NCBI RefSeq assembly: GCF_030408715.1
Contig: NZ_CP047202.1
Coordinates: 2,151,907-2,215,906, forward strand
Direction of reading: 5' to 3'
Length of the DNA stretch: 64,000 nt
From: Corynebacterium confusum
Lineage (GTDB): Bacteria; Actinomycetota; Actinomycetes; Mycobacteriales; Mycobacteriaceae
The position numbers were made by a program, and so were the translations under genes. Below are positions 53,612 through 63,158 of this stretch, one piece after another (position 1 is the stretch's first letter; every line of letters starts with the position of its first letter). The notes under the pieces are model-generated. The model was not told where the DNA came from, searched no databases, and was given only the letters and a program-made list of their open reading frames with translations.

Positions 53612-54779
53612 CTACTCGCCCACATGCCAGCGCGTGGCGGCCAAGGCGGCGGCCGCCGCCACGCCCGCGCAGGCGCACATGCCCAGTGACATCGTCAGCA
53701 GACGATCACTGCCCAGCCCCATCAGCGGGCTAACCAGCCCGCCCAGCAGTGACTGGACCCCGCCCATCACGGCCGAGACCGAACCGGCCTTATCCCGGCG
53801 CAGGCCCGTGGCCAGGGCCGCGGAATTGCCCATGATGAACCCGGTGGGCGCAACGCAGAAAAACAGCGCGACCAGCACCACCCCGCCGCCGGCCCCCAGC
53901 GAGATGGTGGCCAGGAGCACCGCGTTCGCGCAGACGCTTAAACCCACCCCGGCGCGCAGCATCACCTTCGGGCCGTGGCTGTCCACCAGCCGCATATTCA
54001 CCAGGTTCGCAGCCAACAGGCCCAGCGAATTCACCGCGAAGACCAGCGAGTAGCCGGCCGGGCTAAAGCCCAGCACGTCCTGAATGACAAAGGGCGAGGC
54101 GGAGATGTAGCAGAACATCGCGCTAAAGCCGAAGGACATCGAGCCCAGGTAGCCCAGGATCGCCGGGTGGGACAGGACCGTGGCGTAATTGCCCAGCACC
54201 TGGCCCAGCAGGCGGCCCTGCCGGTTCCGGCCGCCGGTTTCCGGCACGACCAGCCACGCCAGGAGCAGCTGCACCACGTGCAGGCCCACCAGCACCCAGT
54301 AGATGCCGCGCCAGCCGATGGGCTCGGCCAGCAGGCCGCCGATGATGGGGGCGAGCGCCGGCGCGATGGCCTGGATGGCCATGAGCAAAGAAAAGCCCGG
54401 GCCGCGGCCTTGCCGGCCAAAAGGTCCGGCACCACCGCGCGAGAGAGCACCACGCAGGCCCCGCCGCCCAGGCCGTGCAGGAAGCGGGCCGCGACCAGCA
54501 CCCCGATGTTGGGGGCCAGCGCCGCTAGCACCGATGCGGCCACCGCCCCACCGCGCCGAACAGGAGCAGGGTCTTGCGCCCGAGGGCATCGGAAAGCGGG
54601 CCGAAAAACAGCTGGCCCGCCGCCAGGCCGACGAAGAACGCGGTCAGCGTGAGCTGGACCCACGCATCCGCCACCCCGAACTCCGCCGCGATGGCGAGCA
54701 TGACCGGCAGGTACACATCCGTGGCGAAGGCGGCCGTGGCCGACAGCAGCGCCAGGGACAGAAGAAGTGAATAGGGCAC
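53612..54779 (-). pseudogene. Bcr/CflA-type MFS drug transporter with two frameshifts
   Basis: The protein is spread over three frames. 54779-54550 gives SLALLSATAAFATDVYLP and GQLFFGPLSDALGRK, the classic start and loop 2-3 motif of Bcr/CflA multidrug transporters. About 54550-54400 in the next frame gives AVAASVLAALAPNIGVLVAARFLHG. About 54400-53612 in a third frame gives SLLMAIQAIAPALAPIIGGL through the C-terminal helices. Each switch needs a one- or two-base correction, near 54548 (in CCGCCCCACC) and near 54400. Intact it would be about 390 aa. Either a decayed gene or sequencing errors in G/C-rich runs. Confidence 0.75.
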
Positions 54780-54806
54780 GGTTTCCTAGACTAAACCGTG
54801 CAGGCC

Positions 54807-55568
54807 TTAGGTGTCGCGCTTTTGCAGCAGGAAAACGCCCAGCAGCCACAGGCCACCGGCCCACAGCAGGAAGATAACCAGGTTCATCCAGTTGGCGTCC
54901 CACACCGCCTTTTCCGGCACGGTCTCAAAGATCCAGTTCTGCAAGGCCGTAAACGGCATGAACGGGGCGATGTGCTCACCAATTTTCGGCAGCTGCCCGA
55001 TGAACTGGTCGATGCCCAGGTTCAGGATCAAGCAGATGGCCACGGTGCCGGCAGTCTGCCGCAGCAACAGGCCCATGCCCTGGGAGAACAGCACCATCGC
55101 CGCCATCACCAGCGGGTAGACCCAAAGGAAGCGCCGGGCGCTCTCACTGTTCCACGGGTCATAATCCGGGGCGACCTCGCCGGCAATGGCCTGGGTGAGC
55201 AGGTAGACTCCCACCAGCGCGATGAATACCAAAAGAGCGGAAATTACCGCGTACATGACCAGCTTGACCACCGCCACCATCGGGCGGTTCGGGTTGGCCA
55301 TGTAGACGTTGGTCTGGATGTTGTAGCGGTATTCGGTGGTGATGATCATGATGGACTGGATCATCAGCACCGGCAGGCCCAGCATCCAGACGGCGGTGGC
55401 CGAGGACTCCGGGGTCAGGAACATGGCGGTCTCCGGCGTCTGCCGGGTAACAGACGCGTTCAGGGCGCTCCAGCCCCAGGTCAGCAGGAAGAACACGGCG
55501 CTGGTGAGCCAGAACGACCGCGTGGTAATCAGCTTGGTCCACTCTGCGCGCAAAGTATTAACGAGCAT
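54807..55568 (-). CDS. ABC transporter permease (ABC-2 type)
   Basis: 253 aa from ATG 55568 (MLVNTLRAEWTKL). Six membrane segments; the N-terminal LRAEWTKLITTRSFWL is typical of ABC-2 permeases for small lipids, antibiotics or peptides. Its start overlaps the ATPase 3' end by 11 bases, so they are translated together. The substrate is not evident. A helical outside loop with Met/Phe-rich text lies before the last segment. Confidence 0.85.
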   Translation of the reverse strand: MLVNTLRAEWTKLITTRSFWLTSAVFFLLTWGWSALNASVTRQTPETAMFLTPESSATAVWMLGLPVLMIQSIMIITTEYRYNIQTNVYMANPNRPMVAVVKLVMYAVISALLVFIALVGVYLLTQAIAGEVAPDYDPWNSESARRFLWVYPLVMAAMVLFSQGMGLLLRQTAGTVAICLILNLGIDQFIGQLPKIGEHIAPFMPFTALQNWIFETVPEKAVWDANWMNLVIFLLWAGGLWLLGVFLLQKRDT

Positions 55569-56496
55569 CGTCAGCCCCCTCAATCTGGCCGTGGTATTGG
55601 ACCGCGTGGCCGGTCATTTCCATGAAAGCGTCCTCCAGCGAGGCGCGGTGCAGCGTGAGCTCGTTCAGCGGCACGCCCACCGAGTACGCCAGCTGCCCGA
55701 TAAGGTCCGTGGCCTGCTCCGGGATAACCAGCGTGGGCCGGCCCTCCTGGTCCTGGCTGTGCTGGTAGGTGATGTTCTCCTCCTCCAGCGCGTTGGTGAA
55801 CGCGTCTAGGTACTCGGAGCGGACGATAACCTGCGAGGCGGCGTGCTCCTTGATGAAGTCGTAGGTGGACTGGTTGGCCACCAGCTGGCCGCGGCCGATG
55901 ACCACCAGGTGGTCGGCGGTCATGGACATCTCCGACAAAAGGTGCGAGGACACCAGGATGGTGCGGCCTTCCTGGGCGAGCGCCTGGAGCAGGTCGCGCA
56001 CCCAGCGGATGCCCTCCGGGTCCAGGCCGTTGACCGGCTCGTCCAGGATCAGCACGCCCGGGTTGCCCAGCAGGGCGCTGGCTAGGCCCAGGCGCTGCCC
56101 CATGCCCAGCGAGAAGCCGCCGGCCTTCTTGCCGGCCACGTCGGACAGGCCCACCAAGCCCAGCACCTCGTCCACGCGGCGGGTGGGAATGCCGTTGGAC
56201 TGCGCCATCCACTTCAGGTGGTTGGCTGCCGAGCGGTTCGGGTGCACGGCCTTCGCATCCAGCAGCGCGCCGACCTCCCGCAGCGGGTTCTTCATCTCCC
56301 GGTAGCTCTTGCCGCCGATGCGGGCCGTGCCCGCCGTCGGCCTATCCAAGCCCAAGATCATGCGCATGGTGGTGGATTTGCCCGCACCGTTGGGTCCCAA
56401 GAAGCCGGTCACCATTCCGGGGTTGACCGTAAAACTTAAGTTATCGACGGCGCGGACCGACTTATACTGTTTAGTCAGCCCGTTCACTTCAATCAT
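55558..56496 (-). CDS. ABC transporter ATP-binding protein
   Basis: 312 aa from ATG 56496 (MIEVNGLTKQYK); a GTG two codons earlier is possible. ABC motifs: GFLGPNGAGKSTTMRM (Walker A), SLGMGQRLGLASALLG (signature, with M-G-Q-R), GVLILDEPVNGLD (Walker B) and LVSSHLL (H-loop). The C-terminal 80 residues form the extra regulatory domain of drug or lantibiotic exporter ATPases (DrrA/BcrA type). Coupled to the permease gene downstream. Function is probably export of, or immunity to, an amphiphilic compound; the substrate is unknown. Confidence 0.9.
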   Translation of the reverse strand: MIEVNGLTKQYKSVRAVDNLSFTVNPGMVTGFLGPNGAGKSTTMRMILGLDRPTAGTARIGGKSYREMKNPLREVGALLDAKAVHPNRSAANHLKWMAQSNGIPTRRVDEVLGLVGLSDVAGKKAGGFSLGMGQRLGLASALLGNPGVLILDEPVNGLDPEGIRWVRDLLQALAQEGRTILVSSHLLSEMSMTADHLVVIGRGQLVANQSTYDFIKEHAASQVIVRSEYLDAFTNALEEENITYQHSQDQEGRPTLVIPEQATDLIGQLAYSVGVPLNELTLHRASLEDAFMEMTGHAVQYHGQIEGADDAR

Positions 56497-56526
56497 GCCC
56501 ACTAGCGTGCCACAATTCGGTCGGTT

Positions 56527-57042
56527 TTACCTGCCCAAGGCACGCGCCGCGCGGCACAAATCCGCGTAAGCGGAGCGGAAGGCGGTCAGCAGCGGCAGCT
56601 GTTCGACCTCACCGAGCGGCACCCAGCGCAGCTCCAGCGATTCCTCATTAGGCACGGTGTCCAGCAGATTTCCGGTCTTGGTCCGGGCCAGGACCGAGGT
56701 ATAGGTCCAGCCGCCAGGCAGCTCTGGGCGCGCGGGGTTGGCCGGGTAGGGGCCGGCGGTAACAATCTCATCAATAATTTCTATGTCCCCCGGGTCGATG
56801 GTGCATTCTTCGACCGCCTCGCGCACCGCCGCCTGGCTGGCGGTTTCGTGCAAGTCCCGCGCGCCGCCGGGGATCCCCCAGGTGCCGCCCTGATGGGTCC
56901 ACTGCGCGCGGTGCTGGAGCAGGACCCGCGGGCCCTCGGCCAGCAGGAAGAGACCGGCCGCGCCGTAGAGTCCCCAGGCGGGTTTGCCGCCAGGGCCCGC
57001 TGCCCAGCCGTCGCCGCTTTCGGGTTTGCCTGCCACATTCAT
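56527..57042 (-). CDS. NUDIX hydrolase (MutT-like)
   Basis: 171 aa from ATG 57042 (MNVAGKPESGDGW) with GGAGGGTG upstream; the much longer open frame upstream is a reading-frame artefact across glnX. The Nudix box is complete: GGARDLHETASQAAVREAVEEC fits Gx5Ex7REUxEE. It hydrolyses nucleoside diphosphates linked to another group; the substrate is not predictable. It is divergent from glnX, as in C. glutamicum, where a mutT-like gene lies upstream of glnX-glnH-pknG. Confidence 0.88.
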   Translation of the reverse strand: MNVAGKPESGDGWAAGPGGKPAWGLYGAAGLFLLAEGPRVLLQHRAQWTHQGGTWGIPGGARDLHETASQAAVREAVEECTIDPGDIEIIDEIVTAGPYPANPARPELPGGWTYTSVLARTKTGNLLDTVPNEESLELRWVPLGEVEQLPLLTAFRSAYADLCRAARALGR

Positions 57043-57108
57043 CACCCTCCATGCTATAACTTTTGGCAAAACCCCGTGGACAGGTGGCGTAGCACACAGC
57101 GGAAAGGC

Positions 57109-57114
57109 TATTCT
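57109..57114 (+). promoter_or_regulatory. glnX -10 box (leaderless)
   Basis: TATTCT is followed by 6 bases and then the ATG of glnX, so transcription would start at or next to the start codon. There is no ribosome-binding site in between. Confidence 0.55.
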
Positions 57115-57120
57115 AGATGA

Positions 57121-58626
57121 ATGACCGGTTCCGGGGCACCCAGCTTGATGCGGCCACGCCGCAGGAAACCTAAGTCGACCCAACCCACCGAGCACGACTC
57201 CCAGTTCGCCGGGGGCGACCACTGGCTCGACGACCTCACGGCCCCAGCAGACCCTGCCTTCAACCCGGCCACCCACCTGGCGATGTCCACCTTCGCCGGG
57301 CCCGCGCGCCTGGCCCGCCGCATCTGGTCCTTCTTGGAGACCACCCCCGGCAAGCTTTTCACCGTCACGGTGATTCTCACCCTGGCCATCGCCGCGGCCG
57401 GCATCTCCATGTCCAATTCCTCGGCCGCCCGGCAGGACAACCTGGACACCCTGCTGTCCACCACGGAGCCGATGTCGAACTCGGCCCACAACCTCTACAC
57501 CTCCCTCTCCCTGGCGGATACCGTGGCCACCACCGGCTTCGTCCAGGCCGGCGTCGAATCGGACGTGAACCGGCAGAAGTACAACGACGCGATCGACCGG
57601 GCATCGGTAGCCGCCACCGAGTCCATCCTGGGCACCTCCGACGACGACCAACGCATCCGGGACCTGGTCGGCTTCATCCAGCGCGAGCTGCCGGTCTATA
57701 CCTCCATGGTGGAAACTGCCCGCTCCAACCACCGCGCCGGCAACGCTGTGGCCAGCGCCTATATGTCCAACGCCTCGACGCTGATGCGCGAGGAGATCCT
57801 GCCCGCCGCCGACGAGCTTTTCCAGCTGACCAGCCAGAAGGTCTCGGACGAGCGCCGCGAGCTCACCCGCCCCCAGTGGGTACCGCTGTCCGGCCTGGTG
57901 GCCGCCGTCTTCTTCCTGGTGCTGGCGCAGTGGTGGCTATGGCGGCTAACCCGGCGCCGCTTCAACCGCGGCTTTGTCACCGCCACCGGACTGCTCACCC
58001 TGGCGGTGCTGTGGGTGGGCCTGTCCAACCTGGCGACCTGGTCCGCCGGCATGCAGGGCTTCGAGGACGCCTCCCGTCCGTGGGACGCGCTGACCAATTC
58101 GCGCATCGCCGCGCAGCAGGCGCGCACCTCGGAGACTCTGGCCCTGGTCAACCGTCAGTCAGAGCAGAAGACCGCCGTGACCTTCGACGAGACCACCGAA
58201 TCCATCTCCCGCGCGCTGGAGGACTACGCGGCCTCCGAGTCGATCACCACCGAGTCCGAGCTTGACCGCGACGACCTAATCCGCGGCGCCCAGCACTCGC
58301 TGGAGCGCTGGGCGCAGTCCCACGAGGCGCTCCTCAACGCGCTCAGCGAGGGCCGCTACGACGACGCCATCTTCCTGGCCACCGACCCCAACCCGGGCGA
58401 CACGCTGCCCGGGGAGACCTCACCCACCAGCGCCGCCAGCTCCTTCAACGAGCTCGACAGCACCCTGGACCAGCTCATCACCGATGCCCGGCGCGCCATG
58501 CGCCTGCACATCCAGGAGGGCCTGACCGCCATGACGCTGGTCTCCAGCGCGGTCATGCTGCTGACCGTGGCCGCGGTGATTTCGGTCTGGCTGGGCATCC
58601 GCGCCCGAGTGCAGGAGTACCTCTAA
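57121..58626 (+). CDS. glnX: GlnX, integral membrane protein of the PknG pathway
   Basis: 501 aa. Order: cytoplasmic N-terminus of ~80 residues, membrane segment 1 (LFTVTVILTLAIAAAGISM), an outside helical domain of ~155 residues, segments 2 and 3 (PLSGLVAAVFFLVLAQWWLW, FVTATGLLTLAVLWVGLSNL), a second outside domain of ~150 residues, and segment 4 near the end (LVSSAVMLLTVAAVISVWL). Two sensor-like outside helical bundles suit a signal transducer. In C. glutamicum and M. tuberculosis GlnX passes the amino-acid signal from lipoprotein GlnH to kinase PknG. The stop overlaps the glnH ATG by one base. Confidence 0.9.
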   Translation: MTGSGAPSLMRPRRRKPKSTQPTEHDSQFAGGDHWLDDLTAPADPAFNPATHLAMSTFAGPARLARRIWSFLETTPGKLFTVTVILTLAIAAAGISMSNSSAARQDNLDTLLSTTEPMSNSAHNLYTSLSLADTVATTGFVQAGVESDVNRQKYNDAIDRASVAATESILGTSDDDQRIRDLVGFIQRELPVYTSMVETARSNHRAGNAVASAYMSNASTLMREEILPAADELFQLTSQKVSDERRELTRPQWVPLSGLVAAVFFLVLAQWWLWRLTRRRFNRGFVTATGLLTLAVLWVGLSNLATWSAGMQGFEDASRPWDALTNSRIAAQQARTSETLALVNRQSEQKTAVTFDETTESISRALEDYAASESITTESELDRDDLIRGAQHSLERWAQSHEALLNALSEGRYDDAIFLATDPNPGDTLPGETSPTSAASSFNELDSTLDQLITDARRAMRLHIQEGLTAMTLVSSAVMLLTVAAVISVWLGIRARVQEYL

Positions 58627-59675
58627 TGCTAAAGCGCACGAAAGCCCTGCCCGCGCTCCTCAGCCTCCCGCTACTGCTGGCCGGCTGCGTAAGCCACTCG
58701 GCCGAGCTCGCCCCGACCAACGAGATCGACCGCATCCTCCCCGACCACACGCAGCGGGAAAAGCCCGGTCCCCCGCTGCCCGCCGGCGCCTACTACGAGC
58801 CCGCCGATGCCGAAGCCGCCGACGCGGACTCCCGCGGCAACCCCGCGGGCTCCTGGCGGCCGGACGACAAGGACGCCAAAGAGCGGGTTCCTGACATTGT
58901 CAAGCGCGGCCGGGTGATTGTCGGCGTGGACCAGTCGCACAACCTGCTTAGCTACCGCGACACCACCACCGGGCAGATGAGCGGCTTCGAGGTCGACCTG
59001 GCCCACGAGATCGCTCGCGATATCTTCGACGATCCGTCCAAGGTAGATTTCCGCTTCCTCTCCTCGGCCGAGCGCGTGGACGCACTGGAGTCCGGCGAGG
59101 TCGACATGGTGGTCCGCACCATGACCATCAACGAAGAGCGCCAAAAGCAAGTGGAGTTTTCCACGCCCTACCTCGACGCCTCCACGCGCCTGCTGGCACT
59201 AAAGTCCAGCGGCATCGACTCGCTCGAGTCCACCGCTGGCAAGCGGGTCTGCGCCACCGCGGGCTCGACCTCGCTCAATCAGGCCCGCCTCCACCTGCCC
59301 GACGCCCAGCTTTTGATCACCCGCTCCTGGGGCGACTGCCTCATGGCCCTGCAGCTGAGCCAGGCCGACGCCGTCATCACCGACGACACGCTCCTGTCCG
59401 GCATGGTGGATCAGGACTCCTACACCGAGATCGTCGGCGAGCCCATGTCCACCGATTCCTACGGCGTAGGCATCAAGAAATCCCGCCCGGGAGACGACAC
59501 CCGCCCACTGGTCCGGCAGGTCAACTCCACGCTGGAGCGGCTGCGCCGCGACGGCACGTGGGCGCGCCTCTACAACGAGTGGTTCGGCCCCTACCTCGCC
59601 CCTGCCAGCCCGCCGGCCCTGGACTACCGCAGCGAAGACCCCGCAGACGATTCCGAGGAGGCACGCAATGACTGA
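58626..59675 (+). CDS. glnH: GlnH, glutamate/aspartate-binding lipoprotein
   Basis: 349 aa. Signal peptide with lipobox LLLAGC (Cys near residue 21), so it is lipid-anchored outside the membrane. After a Pro/Asp-rich linker of ~70 residues comes a solute-binding domain of family 3: RGRVIVGVDQSHNLLSYRDT, GFEVDLAHEIARDIF, EVDMVVRTMTINEERQKQVEFS, and TWARLYNEWFG at the end. Unlike most such proteins it is not part of an ABC transporter; here it senses Asp/Glu and signals through GlnX to PknG. Translation is coupled on both sides (TAATG with glnX, 8-base overlap with pknG). Confidence 0.92.
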   Translation: MLKRTKALPALLSLPLLLAGCVSHSAELAPTNEIDRILPDHTQREKPGPPLPAGAYYEPADAEAADADSRGNPAGSWRPDDKDAKERVPDIVKRGRVIVGVDQSHNLLSYRDTTTGQMSGFEVDLAHEIARDIFDDPSKVDFRFLSSAERVDALESGEVDMVVRTMTINEERQKQVEFSTPYLDASTRLLALKSSGIDSLESTAGKRVCATAGSTSLNQARLHLPDAQLLITRSWGDCLMALQLSQADAVITDDTLLSGMVDQDSYTEIVGEPMSTDSYGVGIKKSRPGDDTRPLVRQVNSTLERLRRDGTWARLYNEWFGPYLAPASPPALDYRSEDPADDSEEARND

Positions 59676-62076
59676 TCGCTCCGATCACCTGGAACCGGGC
59701 CCGGATTCCGACCTGGACGCCGCCACCGCGGCCGTGCCCTTCGATCCCTTCGCCGATGACGAAGGCGAGACCGGCACCGCCGCCGTGGCCTTCGACCCCT
59801 TCGCGGACGACGAAGACGACGAATTCGCCGCGGACTCCGACAACATCGCCGCGCTGATCAAGGACCTGGGCAACCTGCGCGACAAGAAGGCGCGCGACTC
59901 GCAGCAGGTGGCGGATACCTCGCAGCGCTCCCGCCAGAAGGCGCTCGACACCTTCCGCTCTAGGCGCGCGACCCGCCGCCGCGACCGCGAGGTCGCCGAC
60001 GGCATGGTCCACCTGCCGTTCGTCTCCCCCAGCAACCCACGCCAGGCGCTGCTCGACGTGGACGAAGTCGTCGAGCGCAAAAAGATGCCACGCCCGCAGC
60101 TTAGCCCCGGCGACATGGTGGCCAGCCAGTACGAGATCTTGGGCGTTATCGCCCATGGCGGAATGGGCTGGATCTACCTGGCCAACGACCACTTCGTCTC
60201 CGGGCGCGTGGTCGTGCTCAAGGGCATGCAGGCCCACAAGTCCGAGGACGAGACCGCCGCCGCGGCCGCCGAGCGCGAGTTCCTGGCGGACATCACGCAC
60301 CCGGGCATCGTGAAGATTTTCAACTTCATCGACGACGCCCGCGTGCCTGGCGGCTTCATCGTGATGGAATACGCGGGCGGGCCCTCCCTGCGCAGCCGCC
60401 GCAACGCGCAGCCGGGCAAGGTGCTGCCCATCGACATCGCCATCGCCTATATCCTGGAGCTCTTGCCGGCCCTGGACTACCTGCACTCGCGCGGAGTGGT
60501 CTACAACGACTTGAAGCCCGACAACATCATCGTCACCGAGGACCAGGTCAAGCTCATCGACCTGGGCGCGGTCTCCGGGATCGGCGCCTACGGCTTCATA
60601 TACGGCACGCAGGGCTTCCAGGCCCCCGAAGTGTCCACCAAGGGGCCGTCAGTGGCCAGCGATATCTACACCATCGGCCGCACCCTGGCGGCGCTGACCA
60701 TCGACCTTCCCAGCGAGGACGGCATCTACCTGCCCGGGCTGCCGAGCCCGGCGAAGGAGCCGCAGTTCCGCCGCCACCTGTCCTTCTATCGGCTGCTGCT
60801 GCGCGCCACCGAACGCGACCCGGACAAGCGCTTTAACAACCTGGGCGAGCTGCGCACGCAGCTCTACGGCGTGCTGCGCGAGGTCATCGCCGTCCGCGAC
60901 GGCGTCCAGCACCCCTCCCAGCACTCGCTGTTTTCGCCGCAACGTACCACCTTCGGCACCAAGCACCTGGTCTTCCGCACGGACCAACTCATCGACGGCA
61001 TCGACCGCACCGTGCGGACCACCGCCCCCGAAGTGGTCTCCGCCCTCCCGACCCCGCTGCTGGACCGCAGCGACGTCGGCGCCGCGCTGCTACAGGGCGC
61101 GTCCTATACGGAGCCGCAGGAGGCCCTGGAAACACTCCGCCAGGCGATGCAGGCCGACGAATACGAGCAGTCCGCCGAAATCCCCCTGGGCGTGGTGCGC
61201 TCCATGCTCGACCTCGGCTACACGGGCCAGGCCCGCAGCTGGCTGTCCTCGCTGGAGCAGCGCCTGGGCGGCGACTGGCGCTTCGAGTGGTATTCCGGCG
61301 TGACCGCGCTGCTGCTGGACGACTACGCCGAGGCGCAAAAGCACTTTTCCACCGTGCTCAGCCTCCTGCCCGGCGAGGCCGCGCCGAAGCTGGCGCTGGC
61401 CGCTATCAACGAGCTGCTCCTCCAGCAGCTGGGCTACGACGGCTCCTCCCTGCTCATGCCGAAGGTCGCCCGCGCCTGCGCGGGCCAAGACCTCAGCCTG
61501 GGCGACCTGCCCGACGAGGACTTCGCCGGCCAACCCGAGCTCTGGGAACACATCACCCAGGACCCCGGCGTGCTGCGGTTTAACTCGATGCGCCTCTACG
61601 GCCTGGTCTGGGCCACCAACCCGACCACCGTCTCCTCCGCCTTCGGCCTGGCCCGCCAACTACGCGCCGAGCACCAGGTGGAGATGTCCGTCAACACCCT
61701 CGACCGCGTGCCCAACGCCTCCCGCCACCAGCGCATGGCGCGGCTGACGACGGTTCTGCAGCTCATCTCCCACTCCCTGACCGAGCCCCGCGTGCGCCGC
61801 GCCGCCCGCCGCTTGGAGGAGATCCCCACGAACGAGCCGCGCTTTTTGCAGATCAAGGTCGCCGTGCTCTCCGCCGGGCTGACGTTCCTGCGAGATCACC
61901 AGCTCACGCACGCCGCCAGCCCGAACGACCTGTTCGAGTACGCCTTCACCCAGCGCGGACTGCGCTACGGGCTCGCCGACACGCTCCGCGCGCTCGCCCG
62001 CCAGGCCCCCTTCTCCCGGCACCGCTACGCGCTGGTCGACCTGGCGAACCAAGTGCGGCCGGTAACGACGTTCTAG
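59668..62076 (+). CDS. pknG: serine/threonine protein kinase PknG
   Basis: 802 aa, soluble. The N-terminal ~120 residues are acidic and disordered, with a duplicated unit (TAAVPFDPFADD and TAAVAFDPFADD). No Cys-x2-Cys rubredoxin is present, in contrast to M. tuberculosis PknG. The kinase domain (about 150-405) has HGGMGWIYLA, the Lys in VVVLKGM, YNDLKPDNI (Tyr-Asn-Asp in place of HRD) and LIDLGAV (DLG for DFG), the usual PknG variants. The C-terminal ~350 residues are TPR-like helices. PknG phosphorylates OdhI, which relieves its inhibition of 2-oxoglutarate dehydrogenase, so glutamate outside leads to higher TCA flux. Confidence 0.94.
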   Translation: MTDRSDHLEPGPDSDLDAATAAVPFDPFADDEGETGTAAVAFDPFADDEDDEFAADSDNIAALIKDLGNLRDKKARDSQQVADTSQRSRQKALDTFRSRRATRRRDREVADGMVHLPFVSPSNPRQALLDVDEVVERKKMPRPQLSPGDMVASQYEILGVIAHGGMGWIYLANDHFVSGRVVVLKGMQAHKSEDETAAAAAEREFLADITHPGIVKIFNFIDDARVPGGFIVMEYAGGPSLRSRRNAQPGKVLPIDIAIAYILELLPALDYLHSRGVVYNDLKPDNIIVTEDQVKLIDLGAVSGIGAYGFIYGTQGFQAPEVSTKGPSVASDIYTIGRTLAALTIDLPSEDGIYLPGLPSPAKEPQFRRHLSFYRLLLRATERDPDKRFNNLGELRTQLYGVLREVIAVRDGVQHPSQHSLFSPQRTTFGTKHLVFRTDQLIDGIDRTVRTTAPEVVSALPTPLLDRSDVGAALLQGASYTEPQEALETLRQAMQADEYEQSAEIPLGVVRSMLDLGYTGQARSWLSSLEQRLGGDWRFEWYSGVTALLLDDYAEAQKHFSTVLSLLPGEAAPKLALAAINELLLQQLGYDGSSLLMPKVARACAGQDLSLGDLPDEDFAGQPELWEHITQDPGVLRFNSMRLYGLVWATNPTTVSSAFGLARQLRAEHQVEMSVNTLDRVPNASRHQRMARLTTVLQLISHSLTEPRVRRAARRLEEIPTNEPRFLQIKVAVLSAGLTFLRDHQLTHAASPNDLFEYAFTQRGLRYGLADTLRALARQAPFSRHRYALVDLANQVRPVTTF

Positions 62077-62103
62077 TTTCGTTTGGGGCCGAGTACGGGG
62101 AAC

Positions 62104-62190
62104 TTATCGACCTTTGCCGCCGGGCTAGTCCGCAACCTTCACCTTAACCCTTTGACCAGCTGTTTTGAGTTTTGGAATTATCGACCTTTG
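62104..62190. repeat. 13-bp direct repeat TTATCGACCTTTG
   Basis: Exact copies at 62104-62116 and 62178-62190, 74 bases apart, in the intergenic region between the convergent pknG and DUF559-like genes. The role is unknown; it could be part of termination or a protein-binding site. No good terminator hairpin is seen here. Confidence 0.5.
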
Positions 62191-62217
62191 TGCAGAGGGC
62201 GATAATTATCCGGGTCC

Positions 62218-63096
62218 TTACCTCCCCGCCCGCCGCAACGTGGTGGTCAGCATCTCCATGAACTCGGCGTATTCGCAGAAGAGCCCCCGGGGTGTTACCC
62301 GGCGGACCACGAAGCCCTGGTTTTGCAGGTAGACCTCGCGGTCGCGCTCGGAGCGGATGACGTCCTCGACCGCGCGGCCGTAGGTCTGCCCGTCGTATTT
62401 GGCGGCGCCGTCCACCTCGAGGACCAGCCAGCCATCGATGAGCAGGTCCACGCGGAAAGCTCCGATCCGGGCCTGCGGCTCGACGCGGTGGCGCTGCGCC
62501 ATCCCGCTGTGGATGAGCAGGCCGCGGGCGAGCGACTCGTACGGCGACTCCGAGACGCCGATCGCGGCCTCAATGACCTGGCGGGCCTGGCCAATCCCCC
62601 GTGTGCCCTTGAGCCGGGCGGCCACGGCCTCCAGCGCGGCGCGCTCATAACCGCGGGCCAGGTAGCTGTCGGCGGCCACCAGCCCGCGCACGAAGCCGTG
62701 CAAGCGGGCCAGGTCCACCACGGTGCGGGCCGGGCTCGTAGCTCTGACGCTCGGGGCTCCTTCCTCAGCAGAAACCGAGACGATATCGCCCGGCGGCAGC
62801 TTCATCTTGCGGTAGCGCCACCCGGGCGGGACCTGCGCGTTGGGCGGGACGGTGCCGCCGGCCAGTGCGAGTTCTATGTCCTCCTCCCCGCGGGCGCTGA
62901 GCACCCACAGCCGGTGGACGCGAGCGGCCGAGCAGGCGGCCAGCACCGCGCGGTGGGCGCTGAGCGCGGCGGCCAGGCAGCGCAGCCGGGTCTGCTCGTG
63001 GACGGGTAATGAGGTATAAGCCTGCGCGTCGACAGTCACTTGCGGCGCGAGGCGGGTGCAGTGGACATTAGCGGTACGGGTCTTAGTCAGCTTCAT
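62218..63096 (-). CDS. DUF559/AbiEi-like protein (Vsr-type nuclease fold)
   Basis: 292 aa. The N-terminal 180 residues are helical, with features of AbiEi-like regulators (VLAACSAARVHRLWVL, ATSPARTVVDLARLHGF). The C-terminal 90 residues carry the DUF559 pattern: GAFRVDLLIDGWLVLEVDG (Asp and Glu of a PD-(D/E)xK-type site), AKYDGQTYGR, ERDREVYLQNQGFVVRRVT. Such proteins are frequent and variable in actinobacteria, and their role (restriction, toxin-antitoxin or repair) is unsettled. It lies alone between pknG and ackA. Confidence 0.7.
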   Translation of the reverse strand: MKLTKTRTANVHCTRLAPQVTVDAQAYTSLPVHEQTRLRCLAAALSAHRAVLAACSAARVHRLWVLSARGEEDIELALAGGTVPPNAQVPPGWRYRKMKLPPGDIVSVSAEEGAPSVRATSPARTVVDLARLHGFVRGLVAADSYLARGYERAALEAVAARLKGTRGIGQARQVIEAAIGVSESPYESLARGLLIHSGMAQRHRVEPQARIGAFRVDLLIDGWLVLEVDGAAKYDGQTYGRAVEDVIRSERDREVYLQNQGFVVRRVTPRGLFCEYAEFMEMLTTTLRRAGR

Positions 63097-63158
63097 ACCG
63101 CCATCCTGACCGGAAGCGCAAGCCCCGGTCTAGGCCAGCCTGGCCCGGATACAGCAAA

